Shown piece by piece: positions 4,568 through 5,814 of a stretch of 5,814 nucleotides of DNA. The stretch is from positions 18,559-24,372 of the forward strand of contig PACG01000121.1 of NCBI GenBank assembly GCA_002699335.1, read 5' to 3'. The position numbers and the translations under genes were made by a program. This DNA is from Candidatus Poribacteria bacterium (lineage in GTDB: Bacteria; Poribacteria; WGA-4E; UBA9662). Each line of letters opens with the position of its first letter. Position 1 is the first letter of the stretch. Under the pieces are notes generated by a model, which saw nothing but the letters and a program-made list of their open reading frames with translations, made no database searches and was not told where the DNA came from.

Positions 4568-5814
4568 TCTCAAAGTTGGCGTTACCGTTCTAGTAGGTAT
4601 TCTTATCTTGATTTTCCTACTGATGAACGCCACTGACTCTCCGTTTGACCGACGAGGTGATCTATTAATAGTACACTTCAATTTTATCAATGATCTGAGG
4701 GTTGGTGCTGGCGTGATGCTCTCTGGTGTGCAGATTGGTCGTGTCACGGGTGTACGTCTCTTGGACAACGGAAACAAAGTTGAAGTAGAACTGAGAGTTG
4801 AACGCGCCTTTCAAAGACTCCGCCAAGGGTCACAAATCCAGATTGGAATTATCGGATTTGTCGGTGAGGCTTATATCCATATTAAAAACGGCTCCATGGA
4901 AGGCAGCCTACTAACGGTAGCAGACCTTCCCTTAACAGGGCTAGATCCTGAATCGATCTCCGAAACGCTAAATAGTGGGGGAGAAACGATAGCTCGCGTT
5001 ACCGAGTTGATCCAGTTAACGCAAAAACTGATTGAAAACAATCAGCATCAAGTCGAGGCAGGAATTACCGATCTTCGCCAACTGATCCAGCAAATTAGCC
5101 AATCTCTGGATCAGACCCGGTATAGTTTGGATCAAACGCTAGCCAGTTTAAGTCAAGCCGTAGACGAAACCCGAACCAACTTGCAAATTACACTCGACAA
5201 CCTGAACACGGCTATCGAACATATTTCGACCAACCTATCACAAGTGGCTCAAAATGCAACTATCGTCACTGAATTAGCTGAAGACTTGATCCATCAAAAT
5301 CGGCCAACGATCACCCAAACTATCTCTATCTTCCAACGTGTAGCAACCGATTTACAGACTTTTACCCAGCAAATGGATAATACCCTTAATAAACTGGAGC
5401 GCGAAATTTCCGACTTAACGGCCAGCGGTCGAAACGCTATTAACACTGAGTTACCGAAACTGGATCAAGCTCTAACTGAATTTGGAACGGCAGGCCAAAA
5501 CTTTAATCAATTAAACACCGATCTACAAGATCTGGTAAGCGAGATCAAGAATGGGGACGGGAGTCTTTCCCGACTGGTTCACCAGCCAGGTCTAATTCAA
5601 GGAGTCGAAAAAACACTACATAATCTGGATCAGACACTGGAAGCTACAGCTACACTAACCCAGGAGTGGGCGCAAAAATCGACCTTACTTCAACTGCCTG
5701 AAATCGGTTGGAGTTCTGAAATCAGATATTTTGCCTTGGATGACCAGTTGCAGAGTGAACTAATGGTTGCTTGGCTGCCCTCGGAAAAACAGCGAATACA
5801 AGTCGGATTCGGGT
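4554..5814 (+). CDS. MCE-domain lipid transport protein, MlaD-like, long coiled-coil form (3' partial)
   Basis: The frame opens with a GTG at 4554, inside the end of the ATPase gene in another frame, preceded by GGAG at 4538-4541, and stays open for 420 codons to the window edge. Residues 6-25 form one N-terminal membrane anchor (LKVGVTVLVGILILIFLLMN). Residues 38-113 are an MCE domain: FNFINDLRVGAGV, SGVQIGRVTGV, and GFVGEAYIHIKNG match the family pattern. Residues about 130-380 are helical, Gln/Thr/Leu-rich, with clear heptads from 185 to 233. From about 385 the character changes to alternating strand-like sequence (SEIRYFALDD, then SELMVAWLPS). It would be the periplasmic lipid-binding subunit of the MlaE/F complex, anchored in the inner membrane. 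E. coli MlaD has 183 residues, so this is a much longer type. The C-terminus is unseen. I leave the symbol blank because orthology to mlaD proper is unsettled. Confidence 0.9.
   Translation, partial: MWSLNLKVGVTVLVGILILIFLLMNATDSPFDRRGDLLIVHFNFINDLRVGAGVMLSGVQIGRVTGVRLLDNGNKVEVELRVERAFQRLRQGSQIQIGIIGFVGEAYIHIKNGSMEGSLLTVADLPLTGLDPESISETLNSGGETIARVTELIQLTQKLIENNQHQVEAGITDLRQLIQQISQSLDQTRYSLDQTLASLSQAVDETRTNLQITLDNLNTAIEHISTNLSQVAQNATIVTELAEDLIHQNRPTITQTISIFQRVATDLQTFTQQMDNTLNKLEREISDLTASGRNAINTELPKLDQALTEFGTAGQNFNQLNTDLQDLVSEIKNGDGSLSRLVHQPGLIQGVEKTLHNLDQTLEATATLTQEWAQKSTLLQLPEIGWSSEIRYFALDDQLQSELMVAWLPSEKQRIQVGFG

Noticed and set aside
4514..4777. 87-codon minus-strand open frame over the mlaF-MCE junction
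   Set aside because: Both plus-strand frames are strongly supported here, and the antisense product is basic and low in complexity.

Overview
This 5.8 kb window looks like ordinary chromosomal DNA from a diderm (Gram-negative-type) bacterium. All seven genes I support lie on the + strand. The outer membrane is inferred from an MlaE/MlaF/MCE-type lipid transporter at the 3' end. The order rpsF-ssb-rpsR-rplI-dnaB is widespread in bacteria, so it does not fix the lineage. The SSB N-terminus and the cysteine-free S18 would fit PVC-like or other deep-branching Gram-negative groups, but this is an impression and not an assignment. Base composition looks mid-40s to high-40s %GC by eye and even across the window, with no sign of a recently acquired island.

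Positions 1-1398 are a translation and single-strand-binding cluster: the acidic C-terminal tail of ribosomal protein S6 (cut by the window edge), SSB, S18 and L9, with gaps of 47, 46 and 14 nt. S18 carries an unusual N-terminal extension made of three exact 21-bp tandem repeats. Positions 1399-1593 are the only sizeable gap. It holds a weak candidate promoter for dnaB and a short minus-strand reading frame that looks protein-like but that I cannot identify.

Positions 1594-2922 encode a complete, intein-free DnaB replicative helicase. After only 25 nt comes a tightly packed lipid-transport module: the MlaE-family permease (2948-3751), the MlaF-family ATPase (3788-4567), and an MCE-domain protein that begins inside the end of the ATPase gene and runs off the window at 5814.

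In function, S6, S18 and SSB form a classic co-transcribed set (S6 and S18 are binding partners in the 30S platform). L9 and DnaB are frequent neighbours. The MlaE/F pair would power lipid movement at the inner membrane. The MCE protein would provide the periplasmic lipid-binding part. It has a very long heptad-repeat helical region and what appear to be the first beta-strands of a C-terminal domain, and this is the most interesting protein in the window. I see no CRISPR array, tRNA, rRNA, insertion sequence or defence system, and no clear evidence of a wholly new system.
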